DNA of 64,000 bases from assembly GCF_000350225.1 (NCBI RefSeq), contig NW_005179306.1:1-64000 (forward strand), written 5' to 3'. The translations under genes and the position numbers were made by a program. Below the pieces are notes generated by a model. The model saw only the letters and a program-made list of their open reading frames with translations, ran no database searches and was not told the origin of the DNA. Positions within the stretch are counted from its first letter, which is position 1. Each line of letters begins with the position of its first letter. Source of the DNA: Chondrus crispus (Eukaryota; Rhodophyta; Florideophyceae; Gigartinales; Gigartinaceae). Of this stretch, positions 42,279 through 54,112 are shown one piece after another.

Positions 42279-45200
42279 GGCGTGAACGTCCGCGTTCACT
42301 CTTCCGAGAGCGGGGGGTTATGTTTCGTTTCCCCTACTCGAGCGATGTCCGTTATATCGAGCCTCGATGGTGGCTGGCATTGCGCGTTTCTTAGCGCGCC
42401 TCTACGCAGCGTACGCTGTCGCGACCCTGTCTTCCCTGCCCCGGCCTGAACCCTGTGACGAGCGGGTCCCTTCCATTCCGTTCTGAGCGTGGGATTAACT
42501 TCCTCTTTCTCCTTCCCTGCTTAAAACTCGGTTGCGCATCGCGCTGCCGATTTATCGGGACATCGTCCCCCTTCCTTCCCGATGTTTTTATTTTAAGCCA
42601 CCACCCGTATCCTGTCTGGGGCAGTCCCCAGTACGGCCCTGTAGGTCTCTGTTCCATGGCTGCAGGGTGACCGTCTTCTCGGTCCCCTACGCGACCGTTC
42701 TCGTTTCTCTTCAGAATAACGACCCTCTAGGCTTTCTTACTCTCGTTCCTAAACCCGTGGGTGCCCTATCCCCTGGGTCATGGCGTCGCGCGTGATTTTC
42801 GGGTATGTAGCCTTCCGCGCGGGGTTCCTTTTCGCGGTCCCCGGACGTCCAACGAAAAAATGGGGAGTGTGTGAAGGGTCATGACGGCAGTGTCGGCGCC
42901 GACAGCGAGGGGGCTGGAGGTCGAGGGTAGCGACGGCGTGTCTGTTCGTGCGGCGGTTATCCCTTCACCACTACTCGCTTCCTCGTCATCTGTTCAGACG
43001 GCAACCGACTTCTCGCTCGGTATCGCCCTTATCGCGTTACCTTTTCGCTTCTATATAGCCCCTCTACGCGGTTAGAGAGTGCCCATGCTGTCCTCTCCTG
43101 GCCTGCCCGCACCGCAAGTAGGTACGCGAAAGGCGATACGTCTTTTTGGCAGCTCTGGGTCCCGTACGGTAGGGGGGCGTAGCGTTGACAGAATCGTTTT
43201 GTACACTTCTGGTGCGTTCAGCGTTCCGCTCGATGTCGCTCATTCCATTACCCACGCGTGCGGTCGTGGAGGCTGTCCTCGGGTCAATTCCCCTCCCCAT
43301 CAAGGCGATGTCGGATCCCTCTCTGCAACGGCCTCTTCGGCGGCTTGTTGGGGGTTGACTCTACTGATCGCGTTCCCCTGTCGCCTCTGATGTCGCGCGT
43401 TATTCCGTAGCAATTAAATAGAGGCGGGGATGCGGAGGTCTCCCGAACGAGGTCATGCGTGGTGCGTGATGGGGCGAGGGGCATCGCGCGTCCTCCCCTC
43501 CCAGAGCCGGAATGCAGTGGGTGGGGGCGCGGTCGGCGCGTATGCGAATGGGGTGGTCGTGAGAGCCGTATTAGGGACAGTAGGCGGTGGTTGCCGGCTG
43601 GGGGCAACTCGTTCCTCTCAGTGGCGGGGAGTACCTCATCCTACTGGCGGTGCGCCCCGGGGGTGGCAGCAGCGTCCGGCGAGCGCGTGAACTCGTGCGG
43701 GGAACACAGAAAAGCACATTGCCGTCCTACCCTCGCTTGCATGCCGCCCGTTGCGGCATGTCCAGGTGCGCATCCACGCACCCGCGCTGCGTGCATGCGT
43801 CCTCCGGGCCAAATCTCGTCCCGGAATTTTTGCCTCTTTTTTTGATCGGTACGCCTCCGCGCACACGCCTGGCATGCAAGCGCGTTCTCCGGGCCAAATT
43901 TCGCCCCCCAAAATTTGCAAAATTTTCAGGCGCATGCGCGCACACGGGCTGGTCGGCCCCGTTTCAAGGCCTGTGCTGGAGGAGTACTGTCCGGCCCGCC
44001 CCCATCCTGTCTTCTAACGCATTGTCGTTGCTCGTAACCACGTTCTCCGATGAGCTCCGTCCGGCATGTTCCCAACCGTCCTCCGTCGCGTGTCACGTCG
44101 ACAGTGCGACGCGGCGGCGCGAGGCCCCTGAGGCGCCATATGGACGTATGGGGCAACGTCCGAGCTCACGGCGCGCTGGGACATTCATGCACATTCCCTA
44201 TTGCGGTCATGCGCATGACAATTAAAAGAGGACCCGGCCATGAACGATGCACTGTTATGCTGGCATCAAGCGTACTTTGCAGCGAACAACTGTAGTGCCG
44301 AACCCCGCTTTTCTTCAGCGAAGTGTTGCGGGTGTCGAACACCATACTTCGCAATCGAAACGCGATTGGTACCTTAGGGAAGGTCTGCGCTTTGCCTTCC
44401 TTCCAGGATCCACCTAACGACGGCCTTTCCAGTCGAGCTCAAGCCTCCTCGTCATGCCATTCCGAGGTTTAATGGGCCTTTCGCGCGCGTCGTTACGCAA
44501 GCCTTGCTACTCTCAGTCGCGTTGCTTTGCCTTACAGGGCGGTGCGTACTTCTACCCAGCGTCTTCCCGCTGGATACTTTCTCAATCCATTTTTCTGTCC
44601 GCTCCTTTCTTTCTTCAGAGTCTGCTCAACCCCGAAATTGAGGGTGAGACATCTTGAGGGCGAGAGACGTCCTTTCTCTTTGGCGAAAGCCCAGCTGCGG
44701 TGCTCCTGAAGCCCGCACGTTGGTAACCATTAAACGGTGTCACGCTAGACGGTTCAATCGTCGGGCGCAGAATGGTGCGTTCTTGGAGCCCTGCGTTCGT
44801 CGTTGCTTTGGGTAGCAGCCCTAAAAGATCGACGAGAGAAATAGAAAACTCCCCTCATTCTCTGCCTCCAAGTCCCTCGTACGAGCGCGGTCCCGAAGCG
44901 TAGTTTCATCTCCCGTGCACCCTGAGTCGCCTCTCCAAAGAGAATCCCTCCGCGGACATGGTGGTTTGAACCACGAACGTATGGCCTCTCCGCACCCGGC
45001 AATAAGCCTTGAATCGACAGGCAAGCCGACAATGAAATTACCTCTCCCAGGCTGTCCTTTCCGCTCATTATCACGAGCGCAGTCTTGACGGGATTTAATT
45101 TCCCGGTAGCTACCGCATCGTCAACCTTATCAACTCGCATGGTCCCCAGTGCCGCACGGCGTTTGCATTCTCACTGTATTTCGGGGGTCGCTCATCGTCC

Positions 45201-45689
45201 TTCTCTTCCTCCAACAGCAACCGAGTTTTCAACCAAAACTCGAACATGGTGGACTGAGTCACTTGAAAGATGTGTTTCATTAGTCTGTTTCTCTTCCAAC
45301 ACCGACAACAAATGGATCACCCACGGCAACCATTCGCGTACTCGGTCGCAAGACATCTGCCCAAAAATCAACATCATTATCTCCTGTCGTACCTCTGCAG
45401 TGAGCCACGCTACGACGCGTGGCCACGTTTTTCCTCCTCTTCTGAAAGGTGCGGCATCAACTCATCACGTAGCGTCCTCGCGAGATCTTGAAACTTCTGA
45501 ACTAGATATGTGCAGTCCGGTGCGTCGCATGCACATCGGAGCCCTCCCAGGCCCTTTGGGAGGTGGTGGAAGAATTCCTCTCCGTCGTGGTAGTCGTTCT
45601 CATAGCTGGTCCAGCGCCGGCTCGAGAGTGGCTATTCCCCATTTTCTGAAGGAGGGCAACGCTTTCTGCCATCGACACCGAAGTTGGAG

Positions 45690-46253
45690 GTGAGGGGAAG
45701 AAGGGTTGGGGTATTTGAGGGGCTTGCAATTTCTGACCAGGCCGCGACGGCATTAGAAACGACCATCGGATTTCCATCCGCAAGTAATTCTTGTAGCTCT
45801 GTTATAAAGCTCTCCTCCACTGTGGCGGTAGGGTTGGTATCATACAACTTGACAACACAGACTGCCACGGTTTTCCCCACATACGGGTCTCGATCGTTGA
45901 GAGCAGGATGCAGTGGATCGCAAAATTACTCTCTGATCTTCTCCAACGAAATCAGTGCCCTCGAGCGTATTTCGAGGGCTCGTATGAGAGGGTTTGAATG
46001 GACGGCATTTTTGATAGGAGTGTTGCAATAAGAATGGAAAGGTCTGGTTTGTACGTAGTTGATGATGTAGAGGTAAACAAGCTTTTTCATAGAGATCTCC
46101 TGCTGTGTTCCCCACGACATCGGTGAAAAGAGGGGAGGCATCCTTTCCGAGTGTCCTAGCGGCTACGTTGCGCTCCAGCGAGCTCTTTCTCTCCTTAATC
46201 GTCGTGACATCGAGGCCTTTCCTGAGCTCGAGAATCTCATCTTTCCGGCTTGA
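45690..46253 (-). pseudogene. Beta-adaptin (AP-1/AP-2 beta subunit) fragment
   Basis: Minus-strand frames match the first about 190 residues of the beta chain of clathrin adaptor complexes, which binds cargo signals and clathrin. Seen: 'RKDEILELRKGLDVTTIKER' and 'VAARTLGKDASPLFTDVV' (normal 'VIAxMTxGKDVSxLFxDVV'), 'KKLVYLYIINYV' (KKLVYLYLMNYA), 'SNPLIRALEIRSRALISLEKI' in its course ([20 protein letters not shown]), 'DPYVGKTVAVCVVKLYDTNP' (DPYVRKTAAVCVAKLYDINP) and 'DGNPMVVSNAVAAWSEI'. It carries at least two shifts of frame and an in-frame stop at a conserved Tyr, and no intron is seen, so it is a pseudogene. It lies within the family-2 spacer, so a host transcript or gene piece has been captured. 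Confidence 0.88.
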
Positions 46254-48740
46254 GTGGTATATGCGGCTGTTGGCCGTCCCCACGGACAAGCTGCCGGTGG
46301 TATGGAGAACCTGTAGACTCTCAAAGGTTGTGTGGATTCTGAGTCCGTCATAGCGGCACAGGCAGCACTTCTACACGCCCCCCACATGTTATCGACACGC
46401 ATGTAATGCGTGTATCCGGGGCGCTTCTTCCTCTTTCTTTCTCGGCGATAGGGTACAGATCGATCCTCGTCTTTGTACTGGAGCGGCTGGTAGGCAGCCA
46501 GGGCACCCGTCTGTCCTCCATGGTAAGGAGCCAACATCTTTTCTTGCTCTGCGCGCGTTCGCCCTTACAAAAGAGAGGGATGTGCCCTTAACCGCAGCGT
46601 TTTCACCATAGATCATTAGCTCTGTCTCGACTAGACGCGACTTCCCGTCCCTCGTATCTACCACTCTCTCTTCTTAAAACTGAGCCAGGCCGTCTGGTGC
46701 GCGTTTGCGATCGCCCTTGCGTTCCTGGCGAGCAATGAAACGACCGTCCCGTAATTCTCCAACATTTCCCGGAGCGTCATAGGATACTACGCGGTCTCGC
46801 GAGACTCATGCTCCCCCTTCTTTGCGTACATTACTGTCTGGGCGCGCCCCCGTTTTACCCCTCTATGGGAGGTCGCTCCATCACATCGGCTTCCCGTTCA
46901 TGCACCTCCCAAGGTCCGCCACCATCTTCCTGCAGCGACCTCGATGACGTCGCGCTGGGTCCGTCCGACGCGAAGATCGTCCAATGAGCACGCGGGAGCC
47001 TCGCGCGCTCGGCGCGTGGCGATCTCGGTAGCCTTGTTAACGGCAGTGACCATGCTTTCCCGAAACAGGGCGATTTCCTTGAGCTCTCACGGGGCGACCC
47101 GTGGGGTTGCGCAATTTCTATTAACGGGATATGCTTGTAGGTCATGAATGCGGTCAATATGGGGATCGTTTGTCGTAGGGTGCGCCATTGCTCTGTTGAC
47201 ATGGCGTCGGTTATGGCAGAAACCATGCGACGGTGTTCTCCTTAGGTTGGCCTTCGGAGAGTAGGATAAGAGGGCATGAAAGAATTGGCACGGATCTTCC
47301 GGACCAACGAGACGAAAGGCGTCTGGTCACCGGTTCACAAAGGCGTATACGCCGCGTGCGGGGAGTTGGCCTTGCTCCTTGGTGGATCGGGGTTTCGAGC
47401 ACATTGGCAAATTATATTGCTCCTCCTGATCCTTGCGAGTCCGTAGCAACGAGTCGGGCTGTCCCGCAACTGTGCGCATGCGAGCGAGGATCTGTGCTCA
47501 GGCGACGCTTGGTTGATCAGGTGGTATGCCGCGTGGTAACAGGCCGCAGGTGTGTCGGTCGAGGGTAGAGTTATGCTGTCAGGGTGGTGTCCGAGTAGCC
47601 GGGAACATTCCAGACGTGGTGTGGATGGCGGCTTTCTTGTAGGGGCCCTGCTGGCAGTGGTAAGAGTGCGCCATTCCTTGGTATCTTCTATTGCCACTTG
47701 GCCTCTGCCCCGTTGAGCCGCAGTATCATTCATCTCTTGTTCGTCGCGCGACAGTCTTCTGGTCTTCTCTTTTCTTCCCGTTGTTCATGCCCCAAGGGTG
47801 TGGAGGTAACTCATATTGGTTGTTGCGCGACGAACTTCCATCAATAATTTCAGGAGAAGTCCGCGTTCATAGTGCGCTTGCTTTGTGAGGTCGCGTCCTG
47901 ACCGCGTTCTCTCGACGATCGCGTCTGCGCGGCCGTTTCGCTTTCAGTTCGGCGGCGACTGCGCGATCGTCCACAGGGTTCGTACCCATGATGTCCAAGG
48001 ACGTGGTGGCGAAGAGGGGCGTCGGCCGCCTGGATCGCGGCACGGTGCGAGTTACCCAGAATTGCGTGTCCGGCGTACGGGGCGCCAGTGTACGCCATGT
48101 CGCTGACAGCGTCATCCGAGCTATTTTCTCGTTAAATTTTCGCCTGGCGGCGGCGGCTTGGCCACTGCACGCAAGCGCACAGTACCGGACGTCATCTCCT
48201 GCCCATTCATGAGGCGTTGGCTCGTCTCGTGACTTGCAACGTCTCACGTCTAAGTCCTGGCGCCTATCTCTATTATTTTTCTTGCGCGTGTGTATCTCTG
48301 CGTGTCGGGCGTCTCGTCGTTTGTCCCGCTACTGATCGTGGGGTTTTCACGGCGTGTTCTATGCTTCAGTACTCCATTGCAGAGGCCTGGAGTCAGCATA
48401 GGTATAGTAGCCCTGCCGAGCGTGGAGCGTCATTGCGCGTGTACTTTGCTCTCTTCTGTCTGTCTGCGGACCCAGTGTTCCATCTCACCTTGCGTATTAT
48501 TCCGACGTCAACCGTCTCGTTCTGGCGTTTGGTATGGTATCTTCAGCCTTCTGGTTTTTGCGAATACAGTCCGCGTTCGTCCGCCTCATTTGCACGGCTG
48601 CTCGACTCTGCCGAGGGGCGCGCGTGCTTCGTTTTCGTGAATTACTTCGAACGCGATGCGTCAGAAAGCGGTTGAGGGCCCTCCCCTTAAGGTTGAACGT
48701 CTGCGTTCAACTCGGTTGCGAGGTCCCTACTCGTGCGTGC

Positions 48741-48890
48741 GCGTAGTCGGCTCGCGTAACGCGAGACGAGTTCTTCGGGGATATGTGTCCTTGCGGTCCA
48801 CATGGGCTCTTCGTAGTCTGCCCACTTCACCTTGAACTCCGCAGTCCCGTTTTTCACTACGCCATGATCAAGAAGCTGGTCCACCGCGTA
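48741..48890 (-). other. Chromodomain, family 2
   Basis: 'YAVDQLLDHGVVKNGTAEFK', 'VKWADYEEPMWTARTHIPEE' and 'LVSRYASRL' form a chromodomain of about 50 residues. It keeps the W-x-x-Y-x-x-P spacing, with T-A where W-E-P usually has E-P. A tail of 18 residues ends at the stop just before the polypurine tract. Confidence 0.82.
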
Positions 48891-49878
48891 CTGCGTTCCC
48901 GTGGTGACCTTGTTAGCAAGGTCACCCGGAGCAGTCGTGCTTGTTCGTGGCGCGTCCACAGGTGGTGGCGCGTACACACACCGGTCTGCGGACACGCGTT
49001 CTGTGACCCCATCACGATCAATCATGATGGTACGTTGGTCAGTTGCGAGGACGCGGTAAGGTCCCACGGATGGTGACGCGAGCATATTTGATGTGTTCGC
49101 TCCGTCCGTAGGGTCGAGGTATACATAATTTCTAGGCTTGACTCGCGTGTTTACGCGTCTCACGCGTTTGTCGAAATCGCGTTTGTAGCGAGCCTGCGTT
49201 CGTCGCAGGCTGCTATATGCCTTCTGAATTGTCTCGTCAAGTTTCTTGAGGAACTCCGCGCGATGTGTTTTTCTATCCGGAAGGGGCGCGTTCCCTTCCG
49301 TCCTTCGAAGCGAAAATTCTGGGGTAGGTCGACTGAGCACAAGCTCGAATGGGGTCGTACGCGTAGACCTGTGTACGTAGGAGTTGTACGCGTAAGTTAA
49401 TGGCCCCACGTACACATCCCAATCGTCTTGGTGTTCGTTGACGTAGTTACGCAATATAGACGCGATGGTACGGTTGTCGCGCTCCACTTGGCCGTTGGTC
49501 TGGGGATGGTACGCCGACGTATACAAGTTCGTAATCCCCAGGATCCGGCACGCGCAGTGGAAGAACTTCGCGTTAAATTGAGGTCCATTATCTGACAACA
49601 GCGAACGCGGAATCCCGCACTTGAAAACCCACGCGTCACAAAACGTGGTCGCCACTGTGTACACGGTCACTGTATTCAACGCAACGACTTCAGTTAACTT
49701 TGTGAACCGGTCCGTTATTACCAGAAAGTATTGTTTTCCTCCCTTAGTCTCGGGAAGCGGTCCGAGAATGTCTATCGCAAGGCTCTCCAATGGACGCGTA
49801 GCAGGGAACAATCTCAGCCGGTTGAGATGATTTCGGAGTTTGACGCGATTCTTCTGGCATGTCCGGCATGTAGTGCAC

Positions 49879-50499
49879 TGTACTCGGTACCAGGACAGCT
49901 GTCCTAATCTCACCAAAATCGCGCTGGCCACCACCACGTGTACCACGTGGACACGTGGACTCCCCTGCCGCTCTCCCGGACCTCCCCATGGACACGTGTA
50001 ATCCCCGCAACCCAGAGGGCCTATGGGGGCTGTACTTGGTCCCCTCGGGGCTACACCCGTTATTTCCTAGTTATTCTAATTTACAGTATAATTTTGCTTC
50101 GCCATTACGGCGACGGGGGACTATATTGTCAACCCGATTATCAAAGTAAAGAGGCACGAAGCCTCGGGTCTTTTACTTTGGTTTCTGGATTCCAGGTTGT
50201 AGCCTCGACTCGGTACTGGCTCGCCCATACCGACCGAGCTATCTACACCCCTGGAATCCCAACTGCCTTCCCCGCCCGCGTCGATCCTACCGCCCGAGCG
50301 CTACGTTAAATCCTGTGCTGTCCGCCCTGTTCGTCCTGTTTTTCCTTTAATTCTTACTCTTTATTGCTGACTACCTTGCTACTTTTCTACCGCGCAAGCC
50401 GCGCCCGGATCCCGGTTCCGGTCATCCACGGGGTGGTCTCCCGAATTCCGTTACGCGTCCGAACGCGCGTCGCTCTGCCTACAGCCGCCACACGTGGCT
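49879..50499. mobile_element. Insertion of about 620 bases in the family-2 integrase
   Basis: The nine bases GTAGTGCAC stand on both sides (49,870-49,878 and 50,500-50,508), and the integrase sequence resumes after the insert. It starts TGTACTCGGTACC and has a perfect 12 bp palindrome GGACAGCTGTCC at 49,893-49,904. It contains TATATTG and a matched pair around AGTAAAGAGGCAC/AAAGTAAA. There is no coding sequence and no TG...CA frame that gives equal target duplications. It may be a solo LTR of another family or a MITE-like DNA element. Confidence 0.6.
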
Positions 50500-51479
50500 G
50501 TAGTGCACGAAACGGCATCTGCGTACTGTCGCTGCCACGTCCGCAGCCAAATGTGGCCAGTAATACCTGCGTCGGAGCGCGTAGTACATGCGGTTCTGCC
50601 CCGGATGTCCCGCAATTGCGGGGTCATGGCAGAGCCGCAACAGACGCGCGCGTAGTGAGTGAGAGACCACCACTTGAATGATTTCAGGATCGTAGGGGTG
50701 CTTGCGCTTCAAAACCCCTTGGTTGTCCTCAAAGAACGCGGAGTCGCGACTTTCCGATTGTGTGGCCAGTTCGGTTTGGCAGAAATCGTCGACGCGTTGC
50801 TCCTCGGCTATCTCCTCCAGGGTGAGAGGTGCCGGCAAGTCGTCCTGTGGAGGAACGACCTGGGAGCCTGACGCGTCAACTCCTGGTTCTTGAGCGCGTT
50901 CAATATCCACCGCGTTGAATTCTTCTATCTCAGCCCGTAGGTCGTAGCGTTCTTGTAAAGCGGGGCTTCTTCGTCGCCCACCGGCCCGTTGCGTGAACGC
51001 GCTTTTCTCCTTCTCCGCGCCTTGTTTGGCGTTGTGACGAACACGTGGTCGCTGTTGTGGTCGCATTTCGCGGTACAAGTATGGTCGCGTAATTCATCTG
51101 AAATATAGCGTACGGTAGTGCCGTCGAAGGTGGGAATGTCGTCATCCACCTCGACGGCCTTCCGAGGATCGTCGGCGGTCGTCGGGGAAATGAGACGCGA
51201 CAGCGCGTCGGGTACTTGATGAACGCGTCCAGGTCTGTATTGGATGGTGAAGTCATATTCTGCTAACCGTAGTCGCCAACGCGTCAGTCGGCCGGAGCTT
51301 TCTGTGAGGGACATCAGCCATCGTAACGCGTCATGATCCGTCCTCACGGTAAATTTGGTTCCCTCAATGTAGGGCCGTAGTGTGCGGACGGCCCACACTA
51401 CAGCCAAACATTCGCGTTAAGTCGCACTGTAGTTCCGCTCACTATCGTGGAGGGAATACGACCAATAGCCGACGGGACG

Positions 51480-52961
51480 TCAATCGTTGGTCCCGTCGTG
51501 CCCTTGTAAAAGCGTGCACCCCAGTTGATACGCGCTCGCGTCAGTATCAATCATATACGACCGTCCGTATCTCCGGAGCGCGAGAATTGGGGGCGCGATC
51601 ATCCGCGCCTTGAGCTCTTCGAACGCGTGAACCTGAGCCGCGGTCGAGTTATCGTAGTCCGGATCCGCGTCCTTCCGCGTCATATCGGTGAGGGGGCGCG
51701 CGATTTTCGCGAACCCCTGCACAAAGCGGCGGTAGACATTACATGCGCCGAGAAATGACCTGACTTGTGTCAACGTTCGGGGAAATGTAAATGTTTTGAA
51801 CGCGTCCGCCGCGGTTTCTGCCACGCTTAACTTCACTGGGGATATCACATGCCCCAGGTAGTGTACGCATGGCTCAAAGAAGCTGCATTTCTTCAACTTG
51901 AGAGAAATGCCGGCGCCTCTCAAAAGTCCCAAGACCGCGTCCAAATGTTTTGCGTGCTCTGCGTGCGTACGCCAAAAGACGATAACGTCGTCTAGATACA
52001 CTAGGCAAATCTGCGATCGTACGCGTGATAGAATTATGTCCAGCGCGCGTTGAAAAGTGGCTGGAGCTCCGCGTAACCCGAATGGCTTCCGCAAATGTCG
52101 GAAGGTTCCCATATGGGTGGTAAAGGTGGTTTTTTCGCAGTCTTCCGGCGCGACCGGCATCTACCAATATCCTGATTTACAGTCCGGCGTAGTGAACACA
52201 GCCGCGTCCCCCAATGAATCAATACAGTCGTCCATACGGGGAAGCGGATACGAATCCGCCAGCGTTTTCGCGTTCAAGCGACGGTAGTCCACACAGAAGC
52301 GTAGACTACCGTCCTTCTTTGAGACAAGGACGACCGGGGACGCCCACTCCGTATTCGCGGGCTCTACCACTCCCGCGTTCAACATTTTCTTCACTTCTTT
52401 CGCGACCATTTCGCGCATCGCGGTCCCTCTGCCGTAGGGCATGGCGCGTATCGGCTTCGTGCCGGGCTCAAGTGGGATGCGATGTTCCGTCGCTCGGATC
52501 ATTCCGAGCGACCCGCTCCACAAACGTGAGTGTTCGCGTAGCATCTCAAGCACCTGTGCGCGTAATTTCTCGTCTTTCACATGTGATAGATCAATCTCCT
52601 TTTCCCAATCTTCCGCGTCCGACTTGGGATCCTTATATTGTACGCGTCCGGTATCTTCCGCGAAATTTTGGTACCTCGCGTGCTCCTCGTCTCCGTTTTT
52701 GTTCGTGTTCATATTCGCGGTGGAGTCAGGCCGTCCTGCTCCCAATGTTCCTTCTTGGCCGTCCAAGTTGTAAATGTGCAACGCATGCGCGATCTCCTCT
52801 GCCACCCGACGCTCCGGTGTCAGAATGGCCAGACGGTTCCGTTTCGCGTATCCGACGAATGTATGTTTCGGCAGTCGTCGTATCTGACGCGAAAAATTCG
52901 CGACCATAACCTCGAAGACCTGGTTTGGTAGCACTCTCGCGACACCGTTGGTCAGCCGCAC
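51480..52961 (-). other. Reverse transcriptase region, family 2
   Basis: RT motifs in order: 'MLNAGVVEPANTEWASPVVL', 'DGSLRFCVDYRRLNAKTLAD', 'PLPRMDDCIDSLGDAAVFT', then 'GTFRHLRKPFGLRGAPATFQ' and 'YLDDVIVFWRTHAEH', with the active-site YLDD at 51,987-51,998. The RNase H region (about 50,925-51,480) follows with 'FTVRTDHDALRWLMSLTES'. It is part of the fossil. Confidence 0.87.
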
Positions 52962-52973
52962 CCCGTGGCGGTG

Positions 52974-53942
52974 CTAAAGCGACGGTTTGGGCTCCAAAAA
53001 TACCTGGCCTCTCCCCACTGTCGTAAAGCGTACGCGAACTTGCGACATAGCGGGGACATTTACCCAGCGCGCAATCCGAATCGGGTGCTGGGTTTCTTCG
53101 CGTATTTCTGCGCGGTTTGTCTCGCGTCCATGTCGCCTTGTAAGGGGAGACGGCTCCCCCTTCGCGTTCACGATGACCACGGCGCCCCCATACCGGAGCT
53201 CGAGCCTCTGGGCTTCTATGTCGATGCTCCGGACATGCGCGTCAATGAACGCGGTGCCCAGAAGTACGGAAACAGTCAGTTGGTCCGCGACGACGAACGG
53301 GACTCGGAACATCGTTTTCCGAATCCGTACAACCAAGCGAACCACTGCGCTCAGCCTCAACGGGTTGCTGTTTGCTCCGGCCAGCCTTAGCAATGGCGCG
53401 TTGCGCATCGCGTGTCGGGTCCAGTCGGGAGGAAGGTCGGCCTTCCTCACCAGATTGTAGCCAGAACGCGTATCGACGGCAATAGTGTACGGCTTGAACG
53501 CGTTCTTCTCAGTAGCTATCGAGCCCAATATATTGTAGATCTTGGACGTCATCAGACAGACGACGCCCTCGACGATCATAGGCGGGGCCGTTCGCTCCAG
53601 GTCATTTCTCTTTGGGCGTCGGCATCGCGTCTTGCCCCTTCTTCGCGTTCTTCTTCCTTGACCGTCGGAGTATGGGACCTCGCGTTTGTCTTTCGGCCCT
53701 TGACTCCTTGGGCCCAAGGAGGGGCCCACACGCTTTTCACGCGTTACTTCTTCACGCGGCGCGTTCTCGACGCGCACGTCGCGTTCTTCTTCTTTCACCG
53801 GGCTCTCGCTGGCCCTGGTGCCTTCACGGCGGATCCGTGGCATCTGACCTCCGGCGGTCGGGAAATATTCGCGTTCGTAGGATGGTACCGGGCTTACGGA
53901 AGTCGCGGTAATTTCGCCTTTGTTAAATACTTGTTTTTGCAC
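52974..53942 (-). other. Protease region, family 2
   Basis: 'YTIAVDTRSGYNLVRKADLP' holds the protease active-site DT-x-S-G at about 53,462-53,476. 'LTVSVLLGTAFIDAHV' is the second conserved box. A basic, Glu/Arg-rich linker from gag precedes it. The motif differs from the DTGAG of family 1. Confidence 0.75.
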
Positions 53943-54112
53943 CGGTCCGGCCGGGGTCTTGGTGACTTCGTGTTGCGGCGAGGGGAATATTATCGGTAAA
54001 TATTCACGTCGCCCTCGATAGGGGTATATGGACGGGTCGGGGGTATAAGAACGAGACGGTTCACGTGACCGCGTAAACGTGACCGCCTTTACGCGTTTTT
54101 GAGCTACCTAAA

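Larger units (their letters stand above)
42266..48686. other. Long spacer between pol and 3' LTR (family 2)
   Basis: The 6.4 kb spacer encodes no retroelement protein. It is flanked by two similar stretches: at 42,266-42,300 and at 48,678-48,715 the pol-end sequence (GAACGC.GACGTTCA...TAAGG.GAGGG on the minus strand) occurs twice, each including a polypurine tract. The spacer holds a beta-adaptin fragment (45.7-46.3 kb) and other unrecognised frames (for example 45,140-44,754 and 45,700-45,410). It also has two imperfect copies of a short motif CTCCGGGCCAAAT.TCG (43,799-43,816 and 43,887-43,907). Confidence 0.65.
48687..51078 (-). other. Integrase region, family 2
   Basis: The integrase zinc domain ('HDPAIAGHPGQNRMYYALRR' with 'YYWPHLAADVAATVRRC') and the core ('LAIDILGPLP', 'LSDNGPQFNAKF', 'YHPQTNGQVERDN') are clear. 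An insertion of about 620 bases lies between the zinc domain and the core. The core continues into a GPF/GPY-like part and the chromodomain. It is fossil pol. Confidence 0.85.

Noticed and set aside
43430-44225. Repeated CTCCGGGCCAAAT motifs as a CRISPR-like array
   Set aside because: Only two imperfect copies, unequal lengths, in a eukaryotic retroelement spacer.
45085-45693. 202-codon plus-strand frame as a gene
   Set aside because: It lies opposite the beta-adaptin fragment and adjoining minus-strand frames and shows no recognisable domain.
48217-48675. 152-codon plus-strand frame as a gene
   Set aside because: It is on the antisense strand just beyond the family-2 pol and has no recognisable domain; probably chance.
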